Assembly (NCBI GenBank): GCA_963457535.1 | Contig: OY734803.1 | Location: 2,046,001-2,110,000 of the forward strand | Origin: JAHRAW01 sp028066695 | GTDB lineage: Bacteria > Pseudomonadota > Gammaproteobacteria > Arenicellales > Poriferihabitantaceae | Direction of reading: 5' to 3' | Length of the DNA: 64,000 nt | Part shown: one piece after another, positions 1 through 7,518 of the stretch | How the letters are laid out: each line of letters starts with the position of its first letter | Position numbering within the stretch: position 1 is the first letter of the stretch | Translations under genes and position numbers: made by a program | Notes under the pieces: generated by a model | What the model was told of the DNA's origin: nothing | What the model saw: the letters and a program-made list of their open reading frames with translations, nothing else | Databases searched by the model: none

Positions 1-408
1 ATCATCGTGGTCAACAAAAACGACGGCGCGCTGGCGAAGCAGGCCGCGCTGGCCGCGTCCGACATTCGCCACGCGCTCGGCGTGATGCGCCCGCGCATCA
101 AAAACTGGCGGACGCCGGTGCTGCTCGCCTCGGCGCTTGAAAACACCGGCATCGGTGAAGCGCGCGAACAAATTGACGCCTGCCGCAAACTGCTGGAGTC
201 CGGCGGCGCGCTGCAGGCGCGGCGGCGCGAGCAGGCGCGCGAATGGCTTTGGAACGAGACGCGCGAAGCGCTGCTCGCCGAATTAAAAAAAGACCCGGCG
301 GTCGGCGAGGCGCTGGAAGCGCTGCTGCGGCGGGTCGGCGACGGCGAGTTGCCGGCTTCGGTCGCGGCGCGCGAACTGGCCGCGATGTTCATGCGGAGCG
401 CGGCGTGA
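1..408 (+). CDS. meaB: MeaB/ArgK-family GTPase, C-terminal part (5' end outside window)
   Basis: Open from the first base in frame 1 to a TGA at 406-408, so the N-terminus lies outside the window. The visible 135 residues open with a hydrophobic strand and NKND, the guanine-specificity motif (NKxD, G4) of GTPases. A helical C-terminal region typical of MeaB/ArgK (also called LAO/AO transport ATPase) follows. MeaB loads and protects adenosylcobalamin-dependent methylmalonyl-CoA mutase. The next gene encodes methylmalonyl-CoA epimerase and overlaps by 4 nt (GTGA), which supports the propionate/methylmalonyl-CoA assignment over an amino-acid transport role. The mutase itself is not in the window. 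Walker A and switch regions cannot be checked here. Confidence 0.85.
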   Translation: MIVVNKNDGALAKQAALAASDIRHALGVMRPRIKNWRTPVLLASALENTGIGEAREQIDACRKLLESGGALQARRREQAREWLWNETREALLAELKKDPAVGEALEALLRRVGDGELPASVAARELAAMFMRSAA

Positions 409-809
409 TAGGGCGGCTCAACCATGTCGCGATTGCGGTGCCGGATTTGGCGGCCGCGGCGGCGCGCTACCGCGGCGCGTTCGGCGCGAAAGTGTCGGCG
501 CCGGTGGACCTGCCCGAGCACGGCGTCAGCACGGTGTTCGTGGAACTGCCCAACACCAAAATTGAATTGCTGCACCCGCTCGGCGATGAGTCGCCGATTG
601 CAAAATTTCTGGAGCGCCGCCCGTCCGGCGGGATTCACCACCTGTGCTACGAGGTGGATGACATGGAAGATGCCTGCGCAAAACTGCGCGCCGCCGGCAT
701 GCGCATCCTCGGCGACGGCCGCCCGAAGACCGGCGCGCACGGCAAGCCGGTGGTGTTTTTGCATCCGGCCGACGCGCTCGGCACGCTGATAGAACTGGAG
801 CAGGCGTAA
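405..809 (+). CDS. mce: Methylmalonyl-CoA epimerase (VOC superfamily)
   Basis: A 134-residue protein that should interconvert (R)- and (S)-methylmalonyl-CoA in propionate metabolism. It shows the two-repeat vicinal-oxygen-chelate fold: LNHVAIAV at the N-terminus (His7), GGIHHLCYEV (His78/79), and TLIELE at the C-terminus (Glu130). These fit the metal-ligand positions known in the family. A longer upstream reading frame exists, but homology begins exactly at the GTG at 405, which overlaps the meaB stop as GTGA, so GTG is chosen. Length is normal for the family. Translational coupling to meaB places both in one operon; cmoA follows after 9 nt. Confidence 0.9.
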   Translation: MIGRLNHVAIAVPDLAAAAARYRGAFGAKVSAPVDLPEHGVSTVFVELPNTKIELLHPLGDESPIAKFLERRPSGGIHHLCYEVDDMEDACAKLRAAGMRILGDGRPKTGAHGKPVVFLHPADALGTLIELEQA

Positions 810-818
810 CTTCGGCGC

Positions 819-1544
819 ATGTCCGAAAGCGACAAAGTGTTCGCAAAAAAGCGCGCGCGCGTCTCTGATTTTATTTTTGACGAGCGAGTCGCCGCGGTCT
901 TCCCCGACATGATTCGCCGCTCGGTGCCCGGCTACGAGGCGCTGCTGCCGCTGCTCGGCGTGATCGCCGCCGGATGCGTCCGCGAAGACTCCAATGTCTA
1001 TGACCTCGGCTGCTCGCTCGGCGCGGCGCTGCTGGCGGCGCATTCGCAGGCCGGCGCGCGCGCGCATTTCATCGGCGTTGACAACTCCGAGGCGATGCTG
1101 CGCGAATGCCGCAAGCGGCTGGACGGCGCGATACCCGAGTCGCAACTGCGCTTGCTGCATTGCGATGTCCTGGACGCCGAGATCACCGACGCGAGCATGG
1201 TGATGCTGAACTTCACGCTGCAATTTATAGACCCGGCCGAACGCCTCGGCCTGCTGCAGCGCATTTACGCCGGGCTGCGCCGCGGCGGCGCGCTGGTGCT
1301 CTCGGAAAAAGTGCGCTTTGAAGACGCGGAGCAGCAGGAGTTGCAGCGCGAATTTCACCGGCAATTCAAAGCCGCCAACGGTTACAGCGAATTGGAAATC
1401 GCGCAAAAGCGCGCCGCGCTGGAAAAAGTCATGACGCCCGACAGCGAGGAAGCGCACCTCGCGCGGCTGCGGCGCGCCGGTTTTGCGCGGCCGGCGCGGT
1501 GGTTTCAGGCGTTCAACTTTTTTTCTTTCGTCGCGCATAAATGA
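819..1544 (+). CDS. cmoA: Carboxy-S-adenosyl-L-methionine synthase CmoA
   Basis: A 241-residue class I methyltransferase-fold enzyme that makes carboxy-SAM from SAM and prephenate for wobble-uridine (cmo5U34) tRNA modification. The SAM-site glycine motif YDLGCSLGAA lies at residues 61-70 and the acidic loop GVDNSEAM at 86-93. The N-terminal KRARVSDFIFDERVA segment is typical of CmoA. The ATG at 819 is 9 nt after the epimerase stop. The stop overlaps the cmoB start as ATGA (1541-1544), so the two steps of one pathway are translationally coupled. Confidence 0.93.
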   Translation: MSESDKVFAKKRARVSDFIFDERVAAVFPDMIRRSVPGYEALLPLLGVIAAGCVREDSNVYDLGCSLGAALLAAHSQAGARAHFIGVDNSEAMLRECRKRLDGAIPESQLRLLHCDVLDAEITDASMVMLNFTLQFIDPAERLGLLQRIYAGLRRGGALVLSEKVRFEDAEQQELQREFHRQFKAANGYSELEIAQKRAALEKVMTPDSEEAHLARLRRAGFARPARWFQAFNFFSFVAHK

Positions 1545-2536
1545 GCCCGCGCGCGGCCGATGCGGGCCTGCGGCCGGCGCTGGAATGCAGCGGCCTGGCC
1601 GCGCTCGCCGCGCCGCTGGCGGACGCGGCGGCGCGCGCGCGCCGCGAACACCGGCACGGCGATTTGCCGAAATGGGAAAGCGCGCTGGCGCAACTGGACT
1701 GCCCGGCCGCGTCCCCGCCCGACTTCGCGCGCGCCGCGCCGCGCATCGGCGGCGCGCGCGACTGCGGCGACGCGGAACGCGCGCGCATGAAAAAACTCCT
1801 GCTGCAACTGCGGCCGTGGCGCAAGGGACCGTTTGAATTTTTCGGCATGCGCGTGGACGCCGAATGGCGCGCCGACCGCAAATGGGCGCGCATTGAAAAA
1901 CACATTGACCTGCGCGGCGCGCGCGCGCTGGACATCGGCTGCGGCAACGGCTACTACCTGCTGCGCATGCTCGGCGCCGGCGCCGCGCTCGCGCTCGGCA
2001 TAGACCCGGGGCAATTGTTCATCGCGCAATTCGCCGCGCTCAAGCGCGGCTGCCCGAACAGCCCGGCGTTCGCGCTCCCGCTCGCCTGCGAAGATTTCCC
2101 GCGCGACCCCAATTTCAAGTTGCCCGGCTTTGACGCGGTCTTTTCCATGGGTGTGCTGTCGCACCGCCGCGATCCGCATGCGCATCTGCGCGAAGTGCTG
2201 CAGTGCGCGCGCCCGGGCGGGCAGGTCGTGGTGGAGACGCTGGTGGTGGAGGACGAGACCGAGCGCGTGTTCGTCCCGCCGGGGCGCTACGCCAAGATGC
2301 GAAATGTCCGGGCGATTCCGTCGCCGCCGATGCTCGCCGCCTGGCTGCGCCGCGCCGGCGCGCGCGATGTCCGCCCGCTCGGCGTGAGCCGCACCACGCC
2401 GGACGAACAGCGCGCCACCGAATGGATGCGCTCCGAATCCCTCGCCGATTTTTTGGATCCGAACGATGCGGAAAAAACCATAGAGGGCCACCCGGCGCCG
2501 CGCCGCGCGATTTTTCTCTGCGAGCGCGGCGAATAA
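1541..2536 (+). CDS. cmoB: tRNA uridine-34 carboxymethyltransferase CmoB
   Basis: A 331-residue enzyme that transfers the carboxymethyl group of carboxy-SAM to 5-hydroxyuridine-34 of tRNAs, completing cmo5U. It has the CmoB signatures LPKWESAL near the N-terminus, RPWRKGPFEFFG in the middle, and the SAM-fold motif LDIGCGNGYYLLRM near residue 130. The first ~60 residues are short and Ala/Arg-rich compared with enterobacterial CmoB. It starts at the ATG that overlaps the cmoA stop by 4 nt. Finding cmoA and cmoB together makes the assignment secure. Confidence 0.92.
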   Translation: MSPRAADAGLRPALECSGLAALAAPLADAAARARREHRHGDLPKWESALAQLDCPAASPPDFARAAPRIGGARDCGDAERARMKKLLLQLRPWRKGPFEFFGMRVDAEWRADRKWARIEKHIDLRGARALDIGCGNGYYLLRMLGAGAALALGIDPGQLFIAQFAALKRGCPNSPAFALPLACEDFPRDPNFKLPGFDAVFSMGVLSHRRDPHAHLREVLQCARPGGQVVVETLVVEDETERVFVPPGRYAKMRNVRAIPSPPMLAAWLRRAGARDVRPLGVSRTTPDEQRATEWMRSESLADFLDPNDAEKTIEGHPAPRRAIFLCERGE

Positions 2537-2625
2537 GCGTGGAATTTTTTGCATTCCGCGCGGCGATTGCGCCGGCGCGCCGGTTGTTTTTGCGGGCGTG
2601 AATGCGGACAATCCGCCGAAGAACA

Positions 2626-4092
2626 ATGTCCGCAAGACTTTCCAAATCAAAAATCCTGTCGGGTCTGCAGTGCGAGAAGCGGCTGTGGCTGGAAGTGCGC
2701 CGCCCGGAGTTAGCCGCGCCGGCCGACGCCGCGACGCAGCGCCGCTTTGACGCCGGCAATGCGGTCAACGATGTCGCGCGCGCACTGCATTCCGGCGGGC
2801 GTTTGATCGGCTTTGACGGCGGCGTGAAAGGCGCGATTGCCGAAACGCAGCAGGCGCTCGCCGCCGACCCCGACGCGCCGGTGTTTGAGGCGACTTTCGC
2901 GCACGACGGCGTCGCGGTGCGTGCGGACATATTAAAGAAGGGCAAGCGCGGCTACCGGCTGATAGAAGTGAAATCCGCCACCGGGGTCAAGAGTCCGCAC
3001 TACCCGGACTGCGCGGTGCAGGCCTGGGTGCTGGAAGAAAACGGCGTGCCGCTCGAGAAAGTGGAACTCGCGCACATCAACAATCAATTTGTATACGGCG
3101 GCGGCGATTACCACGGCCTTTTGACTTATGCCGACGTGACCGGGGAAATCGCCGCTGAAAAGGCCGAAGCGCCGCAATGGGCGCGCGGCTTCCAAAAGAT
3201 GCTGTGCGGCGCGCAGCCGGACATCGGCATCGGCGCGCATTGCCGCAAGCCGTATGAATGCCCGTTCATCAGCCACTGCACCGCCGAGTGCGGCGCCGCC
3301 GCGGAGTATCCGGTGTCGGATTTGCCGGGGCACAAAGGGAACCTCGTGGAAGAGTTGCGCGCGGAGGGCATCACCGACATCCGCAATATTCCGGCCGGGC
3401 GGCTGCGCAATGCAAAACAGGAATGGGTGCGCGAGGTGACCGTTCGCGGCGGGGCCGATTTGAAACCGGGCGCGCAGTCCGTCATCGGCGCGTGCGAATG
3501 GCCGCGGTATTACCTGGACTTTGAAACCGTGATGTTCGCGGTGCCCGTCTGGAAAGACACGCGCCCCTACGAGGCGCTGCCGTTTCAATGGTCATGCCAC
3601 ATTGAAAGCGAGTCGGGCAAGTTGGCGCACGCGGAATTTCTCGGCGGCGGCGATGCGCCGATGCGCGCATTCGTTGAGTCCTTGTTGCGCGCGGTTGAAA
3701 CGCGCGGCGCGGTCTTCGTCTACGGCGGCTATGAGAAGCGCATCCTGAATGAAGCTGCCGCGCGCTTTCCCGAGTTTTCCGCGGAGATTAAAAAAATCAC
3801 CGGGCGCCTGGTGGATTTGCTGCCGGTCGTCCGCGAAAACTATTACCACCCGAACATGCGCGGTTCGTGGTCGCTGAAAATGGCGCTGCCGTGCATCGCG
3901 CCGCATCTGTCATATGACGACTTGGGCGAAGTGCAGGACGGCGGCGCGGCCGGGGCCGCGTATTGCGAAATGATCGCCGCCGACACCGAGCCGGCGCGCG
4001 CAAAAAAATTGAACGAAGACTTGCGCGCCTACTGCAAGCGCGACACCGAGGCGCTGGTGGAGTTGGTGCGCGTGTTGGCGGGCGGCAAGTAG
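2626..4092 (+). CDS. DUF2779 protein: Cas4/AddB-like Fe-S nuclease fused to a DEDD-type exonuclease domain
   Basis: A 488-residue two-domain protein. The N-terminal half carries a PD-(D/E)XK-like core, with D101 in VRAD and E114-V-K116 in IEVKSAT. It also has Cys16 (LQCEKRLW) and a later cysteine cluster C206-x5-C212-x5-C218, the spacing expected of an Fe-S cluster pinning the nuclease fold, as in Cas4 and AddB. The C-terminal half has YYLDFETV (D298, E300) and ends with YCKRDTEAL, typical of the RNase-H-like DEDD exonuclease half of DUF2779. An in-frame ATG at 2602 would add eight residues; 2626 is preferred because the family usually starts a few residues before LSKSK. It follows cmoB by 89 nt. 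The biological role is unknown, and no CRISPR or recombination partner is adjacent. Confidence 0.75.
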   Translation: MSARLSKSKILSGLQCEKRLWLEVRRPELAAPADAATQRRFDAGNAVNDVARALHSGGRLIGFDGGVKGAIAETQQALAADPDAPVFEATFAHDGVAVRADILKKGKRGYRLIEVKSATGVKSPHYPDCAVQAWVLEENGVPLEKVELAHINNQFVYGGGDYHGLLTYADVTGEIAAEKAEAPQWARGFQKMLCGAQPDIGIGAHCRKPYECPFISHCTAECGAAAEYPVSDLPGHKGNLVEELRAEGITDIRNIPAGRLRNAKQEWVREVTVRGGADLKPGAQSVIGACEWPRYYLDFETVMFAVPVWKDTRPYEALPFQWSCHIESESGKLAHAEFLGGGDAPMRAFVESLLRAVETRGAVFVYGGYEKRILNEAAARFPEFSAEIKKITGRLVDLLPVVRENYYHPNMRGSWSLKMALPCIAPHLSYDDLGEVQDGGAAGAAYCEMIAADTEPARAKKLNEDLRAYCKRDTEALVELVRVLAGGK

Positions 4093-4114
4093 TGCGCTTC
4101 GCCGTTATCGGCGG

Positions 4115-4600
4115 CTACTTATTTCCCCGCCCATACACCACACTCCCCAACCCTCCCTCCAACTCCTCCCCCCCAACAACCTCCCACTCCCCCAAATCCA
4201 CCTCCGGAAACCGCGCCAAATTCTCGCCGTCCACCACATCCGGCACCGTCGTCACATCCAGCAAATTAAGATGCGGCAGCGCGGCGCGGTAGATTTGTTC
4301 GCCGCCGATCACCCAAAAGTCGGCGCCGTCGCAGGCCGCAATCGCCGCTTCAATGCTGTTGTAATTTTCCACGCCATCCAATCCGGCGCGGCTCAGCACG
4401 ATGTTGCGCCGGCCCGGCAGCGGTTTGCGGTTGAGGGAATCCCAGGTGACGCGCCCCATGAGCACCGCGCTTCCCATCGTGCGCCGTTTGAAGCGCAGCA
4501 TGTCTTCACGGTAATGCCACGGCAGGCGGCCGTTCGCGCCGATGACGCGGTCGCGGGTCATCGCGACTATCGCGCCGCGCAGCGGACGCGGCTCGCGCAC
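4115..4600 (-). CDS. folA: Dihydrofolate reductase
   Basis: A 161-residue enzyme that reduces dihydrofolate to tetrahydrofolate with NADPH. Diagnostic stretches are the substrate/Met20-loop region VIGANGRLPWHY, the NADPH-binding VLMGRVTW, and VIGGEQIY. Length is normal. Translation starts with GTG at 4600, sharing one base with the thyA stop (TAGTG), so folA is translated by coupling. Pairing with thymidylate synthase makes sense because ThyA generates the dihydrofolate that FolA recycles. It converges with the DUF2779 gene 22 nt away. Confidence 0.95.
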   Translation of the reverse strand: MREPRPLRGAIVAMTRDRVIGANGRLPWHYREDMLRFKRRTMGSAVLMGRVTWDSLNRKPLPGRRNIVLSRAGLDGVENYNSIEAAIAACDGADFWVIGGEQIYRAALPHLNLLDVTTVPDVVDGENLARFPEVDLGEWEVVGGEELEGGLGSVVYGRGNK

Positions 4601-5469
4601 TACACCGCCACCTTAAACTGAATCGCCGGGTGCGGGTCATAGCCCCGCAGTGGAAACTTCGCCAGAATTTCCTCCGTTTCCATTTGCAGCAGCGGCGCGA
4701 TGTCGTCCAGCGAGCGAATGGAGTCGTCAATTTCCAGCGACGGCAGCGCACGCGGCGCGCGTTTCAGTTGTTCGCGCAGGCCGGGGACATGGTCGTATTC
4801 GGCCATTGTGCCGTCGGCTTTTGCCGTGTAAATGTGCGCGTCCACCAAAGTGTGCGCGAGCAGCCCGGCGCGTATGCCGCCGAAGCGCGCCAGCAATTCC
4901 AACAAGAGCGCGTAACCGGCAATGTTATACGGCACGCCGAGCGCGACATCGCAACTGCGCTGCGTAAGATGCAGGCACAGCGCCGGCTCGCCGCCGGCGC
5001 CGTGCTGCACATTGACCACCCAAAACGCATGGCAGGGCGGCAACTCGCTTTGCTGCGCGTTGCCGGGCGCCCACGCCGAAACCACCATGCGCCGGCTCAT
5101 CGGATTTTCGCGCAGTTGTTTAATCACATACGCGATCTGGTCGTTGCCGCGGTTGTCCGGAAGCGGAAAACTGCGCCAGAAATTTCCGTATGCGCTCGGC
5201 ACCCGGCCGCGCTCGTCGGCCCACGGGTCCCAGAACTTGCAGCCGTGCTTTTGCAAAAAACCGATGTCGGTTTCGCCGGACAGGAACCAGAGATTTTCAA
5301 TGACGATGTTCTTCCACGAAATCTCCTTGGTGGTCAGCAGCGGAAACCCGGCGGCGAGGTCAATTTCGTAGTTGATGTTGAAGGTGGAAATCGTGTCCAC
5401 GCCGGTGCGGTTCGGTTTGCGCGTGCCGCGCTCCAGCGTTTCGCGCACCGCGTCCAAGTATTGCTTCAT
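4600..5469 (-). CDS. thyA: Thymidylate synthase
   Basis: A 289-residue enzyme that methylates dUMP to dTMP with methylene-tetrahydrofolate. The catalytic cysteine is in ELPPCHAFW and falls at residue 146, the same number as in the E. coli enzyme. MSRRMVVSAW and the dUMP-binding RSCDVALGVPYNIA are also present. It is about 25 residues longer than E. coli ThyA; most of the extra length lies beyond the active site. The ATG at 5469 is 13 nt downstream of the J-domain gene, and the stop overlaps folA. Confidence 0.95.
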   Translation of the reverse strand: MKQYLDAVRETLERGTRKPNRTGVDTISTFNINYEIDLAAGFPLLTTKEISWKNIVIENLWFLSGETDIGFLQKHGCKFWDPWADERGRVPSAYGNFWRSFPLPDNRGNDQIAYVIKQLRENPMSRRMVVSAWAPGNAQQSELPPCHAFWVVNVQHGAGGEPALCLHLTQRSCDVALGVPYNIAGYALLLELLARFGGIRAGLLAHTLVDAHIYTAKADGTMAEYDHVPGLREQLKRAPRALPSLEIDDSIRSLDDIAPLLQMETEEILAKFPLRGYDPHPAIQFKVAV

Positions 5470-5482
5470 GACAAAACGCGCC

Positions 5483-5959
5483 TCACGCCCGCCCGTCCAG
5501 CAGCACTTCCTTCGCGCGATTGATGCGCGCCGCGAGGTAGTCGGAGCCGCCGCGGTCGGGGTGGATTTTCGCCATCAGTTTTCGGTGCGCCTCAATGATT
5601 TCGCTGTCGCTCGCGCCGGGTGAAAGGCCGAGCACTTCGTAGGCCTCGGCGGCGTCCATTGCGCCGGGATTGTTGCCCGGCGCGCCGCCGCCGACGGTTT
5701 TGCGAGCGCCGCTGAAAAACCGCCACGCCTGAAGCGCCGTCATCGCGCGGTTCAGCCACGGCAGCGCCACGCCGACCACCGCGAACAGCCAGTGCAGTTT
5801 TCCGGTGATGGCAAGCGCCAGCAGCGCCACGGCGGCGCCGTAGAGCAGGATCGTGCGAAACGCGCGGCGGCGCTTTTCCCGCGCCACGCGGCGGATTTTG
5901 CCGAGCAGCCACATCATGCCGACCAGCAGGAGCGCGGCGAGAAAAAGTTTGACTGCCAT
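5483..5959 (-). CDS. Membrane-anchored J-domain protein
   Basis: A 158-residue protein with hydrophobic segments near residues 4-20, 38-55 and 57-72. A C-terminal J domain follows (about 104-158) with AYEVLGLSP and an intact HPD tripeptide at 133-135. The layout, membrane anchor first and J domain last, resembles the Tim14/Pam18-like bacterial DnaJ proteins. It would recruit and stimulate an Hsp70 at the inner membrane. The partner is not in the window. It is probably the first gene of an operon with thyA and folA (13 nt gap). Its substrate cannot be predicted from sequence. Confidence 0.8.
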   Translation of the reverse strand: MAVKLFLAALLLVGMMWLLGKIRRVAREKRRRAFRTILLYGAAVALLALAITGKLHWLFAVVGVALPWLNRAMTALQAWRFFSGARKTVGGGAPGNNPGAMDAAEAYEVLGLSPGASDSEIIEAHRKLMAKIHPDRGGSDYLAARINRAKEVLLDGRA

Positions 5960-6026
5960 TAATAATCAGGGCGGGAGGTCATAAGGCGTGTGCTATTCTA
6001 CCGCGCCAGTTGCCTCTCCCGCAGAA

Positions 6027-6620
6027 ATGATGACAGAAAACATTGACAGCGTCCTTGAATTTTGGTTCGGGCGCGGCGCGACCGCCGCCGAAATCAACGC
6101 GGAAAAGGAGGCGTTGTGGTGGTCCAAAAACGACGCGTTGGACCGCGAAATCACCGCGCGCTTCGCGGCGTTGGTCGCCGCGGTCGCCGCGGGCGGGCGA
6201 AGCGAATGGGAGGCGAGCCCGCGCGGACAACTCGCGCTGATCATTTGCACCGACCAATTCCCGCGCAACATGCACCGCGGCTCGCCCGAAGCGTTCGCGC
6301 ATGACCCGTTCGCGCTGCGCATCGCCAAGCAATGCGAGGCCGCGCAACTTCGCCCGATAGAGCGCGTCTTCGCGTATCTGCCCTTTGAGCACAGCGAGGA
6401 ACTCGCCGAGCAGGCGCGCTCGGTCGCGCTGTTTGAAAAACTCGCCGCCGATGCGCCGCCGTCCGAACAAAAATTGTTCGCCGACACTTTGGACTTCGCG
6501 CGCAAACATTACGACATCATCAAGAGATTCGGCCGCTTCCCCCACCGCAACGCCGCGCTCGGCCGCGAAACCAGCGCGGAAGAGGCGGCGTTTTTGCGCG
6601 AGCCGGGGTCGTCTTTTTAA
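6027..6620 (+). CDS. DUF924 family protein
   Basis: A 197-residue soluble, alpha-helical protein. Family features are the start IDSVLEFWFG, the CTDQFPRNMHRG stretch, AFAHDPFAL, and the FPHRNAALGR signature near the end. The biochemical function of DUF924 is not established. The ATG at 6027 begins MTENIDSV; a frame extends upstream to 5988 but contributes no family sequence. A TATTCT hexamer at 5994-5999 could be the -10, with a weak -35. It is the only plus-strand gene between the thyA operon and the crotonase, with which it converges. Confidence 0.82.
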   Translation: MMTENIDSVLEFWFGRGATAAEINAEKEALWWSKNDALDREITARFAALVAAVAAGGRSEWEASPRGQLALIICTDQFPRNMHRGSPEAFAHDPFALRIAKQCEAAQLRPIERVFAYLPFEHSEELAEQARSVALFEKLAADAPPSEQKLFADTLDFARKHYDIIKRFGRFPHRNAALGRETSAEEAAFLREPGSSF

Positions 6621-6648
6621 GCGGGAAGCGCGGTACTGGGTTGCGGCG

Positions 6649-7515
6649 TCAATTGCGCCGTTGCGGCGGCTTGCTCCCACCAATAGCCTCCCCCGAATCC
6701 CGTTCCGCGACTGCTTGCTTAAATCCGGCTTCCTCCGCGCGCCGCTTGAAGTGCAGTCCCTCCGGGCTGTGCCGCGCCAGCCCGTCGAACAGCGTGGCGA
6801 GAGTTTGTGTGCCGGACAAGCCCATATTTTCATACGCCTGATTGACCAGCATCTTCATCATCATCAACTGGTTTTTCGGTACGCCCTTGATGCGCGCGGT
6901 GAGTTCGTCCATGGCGATGTCAAGTTTTTCGGCGGGCACGGCGCGCAAAATTAAACCGGAATCGGCGGCCTGCCTCCCGGTGATGAGAGCGCCGGTGAAC
7001 AGCATTTCTTTCGCGCGCTCGGCGCCGAGACGGTAGACCCACATCGCGGTGGTCGGACAGCCCCAGACGCGCGCGGGCGGGTAGCCGATGCGCGCGGTCT
7101 CATTCATGACTACGAGATCGCAACACAATGCGATGTCGCTGCCGCCGCCAACCGCGTCTCCATGCACTCGCGCGATCACCGGTTTCGGACAGCGCCACAA
7201 AGACATGAACGCCTGTGTGCAGCGGTGCATAAAACTGTAATCGCGCATCGCGTCCCACGGCATCTCCTGCACAACCGGATTCGCTTCGCCGCCAGAGTTT
7301 TCGGCGAATTCGCGCATGTCATAGCCGCCGCAAAAACCGCGCCCGGCGCCGCGCAGCACGATGACATGCACACTGTCGTCTCCGCTCGCATGCGCGACCG
7401 CATCGGCAAGGTCGCCGGGCATGCGCTCGGTGAGCGCGTTGAAACGTTCCGGGCGGTGCAGCGTGACAGACGCCACGCGGTCATTTACCGCGTAATGTAC
7501 ATCGCCGAACTTCAC
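6649..7515 (-). CDS. Crotonase/enoyl-CoA hydratase-family protein with altered active site
   Basis: A 288-residue crotonase-fold protein. The oxyanion-hole regions are visible as RGFCGGYDM and GDAVGGGSDIALCCD. In classical enoyl-CoA hydratase the two catalytic glutamates sit in GGGCELA and QPEI; here those places read GGGSDIA and GYPPA. The hydratase acid/base pair is therefore not conserved, and another acyl-CoA reaction is likely (hydrolysis, isomerisation or unknown). The ARVWGCPTTAMWVYRLG motif marks a distinct subfamily. Start is GTG at 7515; the Do protease stop is 3 nt upstream, so the two are probably cotranscribed. Confidence 0.8.
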   Translation of the reverse strand: MKFGDVHYAVNDRVASVTLHRPERFNALTERMPGDLADAVAHASGDDSVHVIVLRGAGRGFCGGYDMREFAENSGGEANPVVQEMPWDAMRDYSFMHRCTQAFMSLWRCPKPVIARVHGDAVGGGSDIALCCDLVVMNETARIGYPPARVWGCPTTAMWVYRLGAERAKEMLFTGALITGRQAADSGLILRAVPAEKLDIAMDELTARIKGVPKNQLMMMKMLVNQAYENMGLSGTQTLATLFDGLARHSPEGLHFKRRAEEAGFKQAVAERDSGEAIGGSKPPQRRN

Positions 7516-7518
7516 GCG

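Noticed and set aside
1505..2650. 381-codon minus-strand frame opposite cmoB
   Set aside because: Antisense shadow of a recognised gene; no family features.
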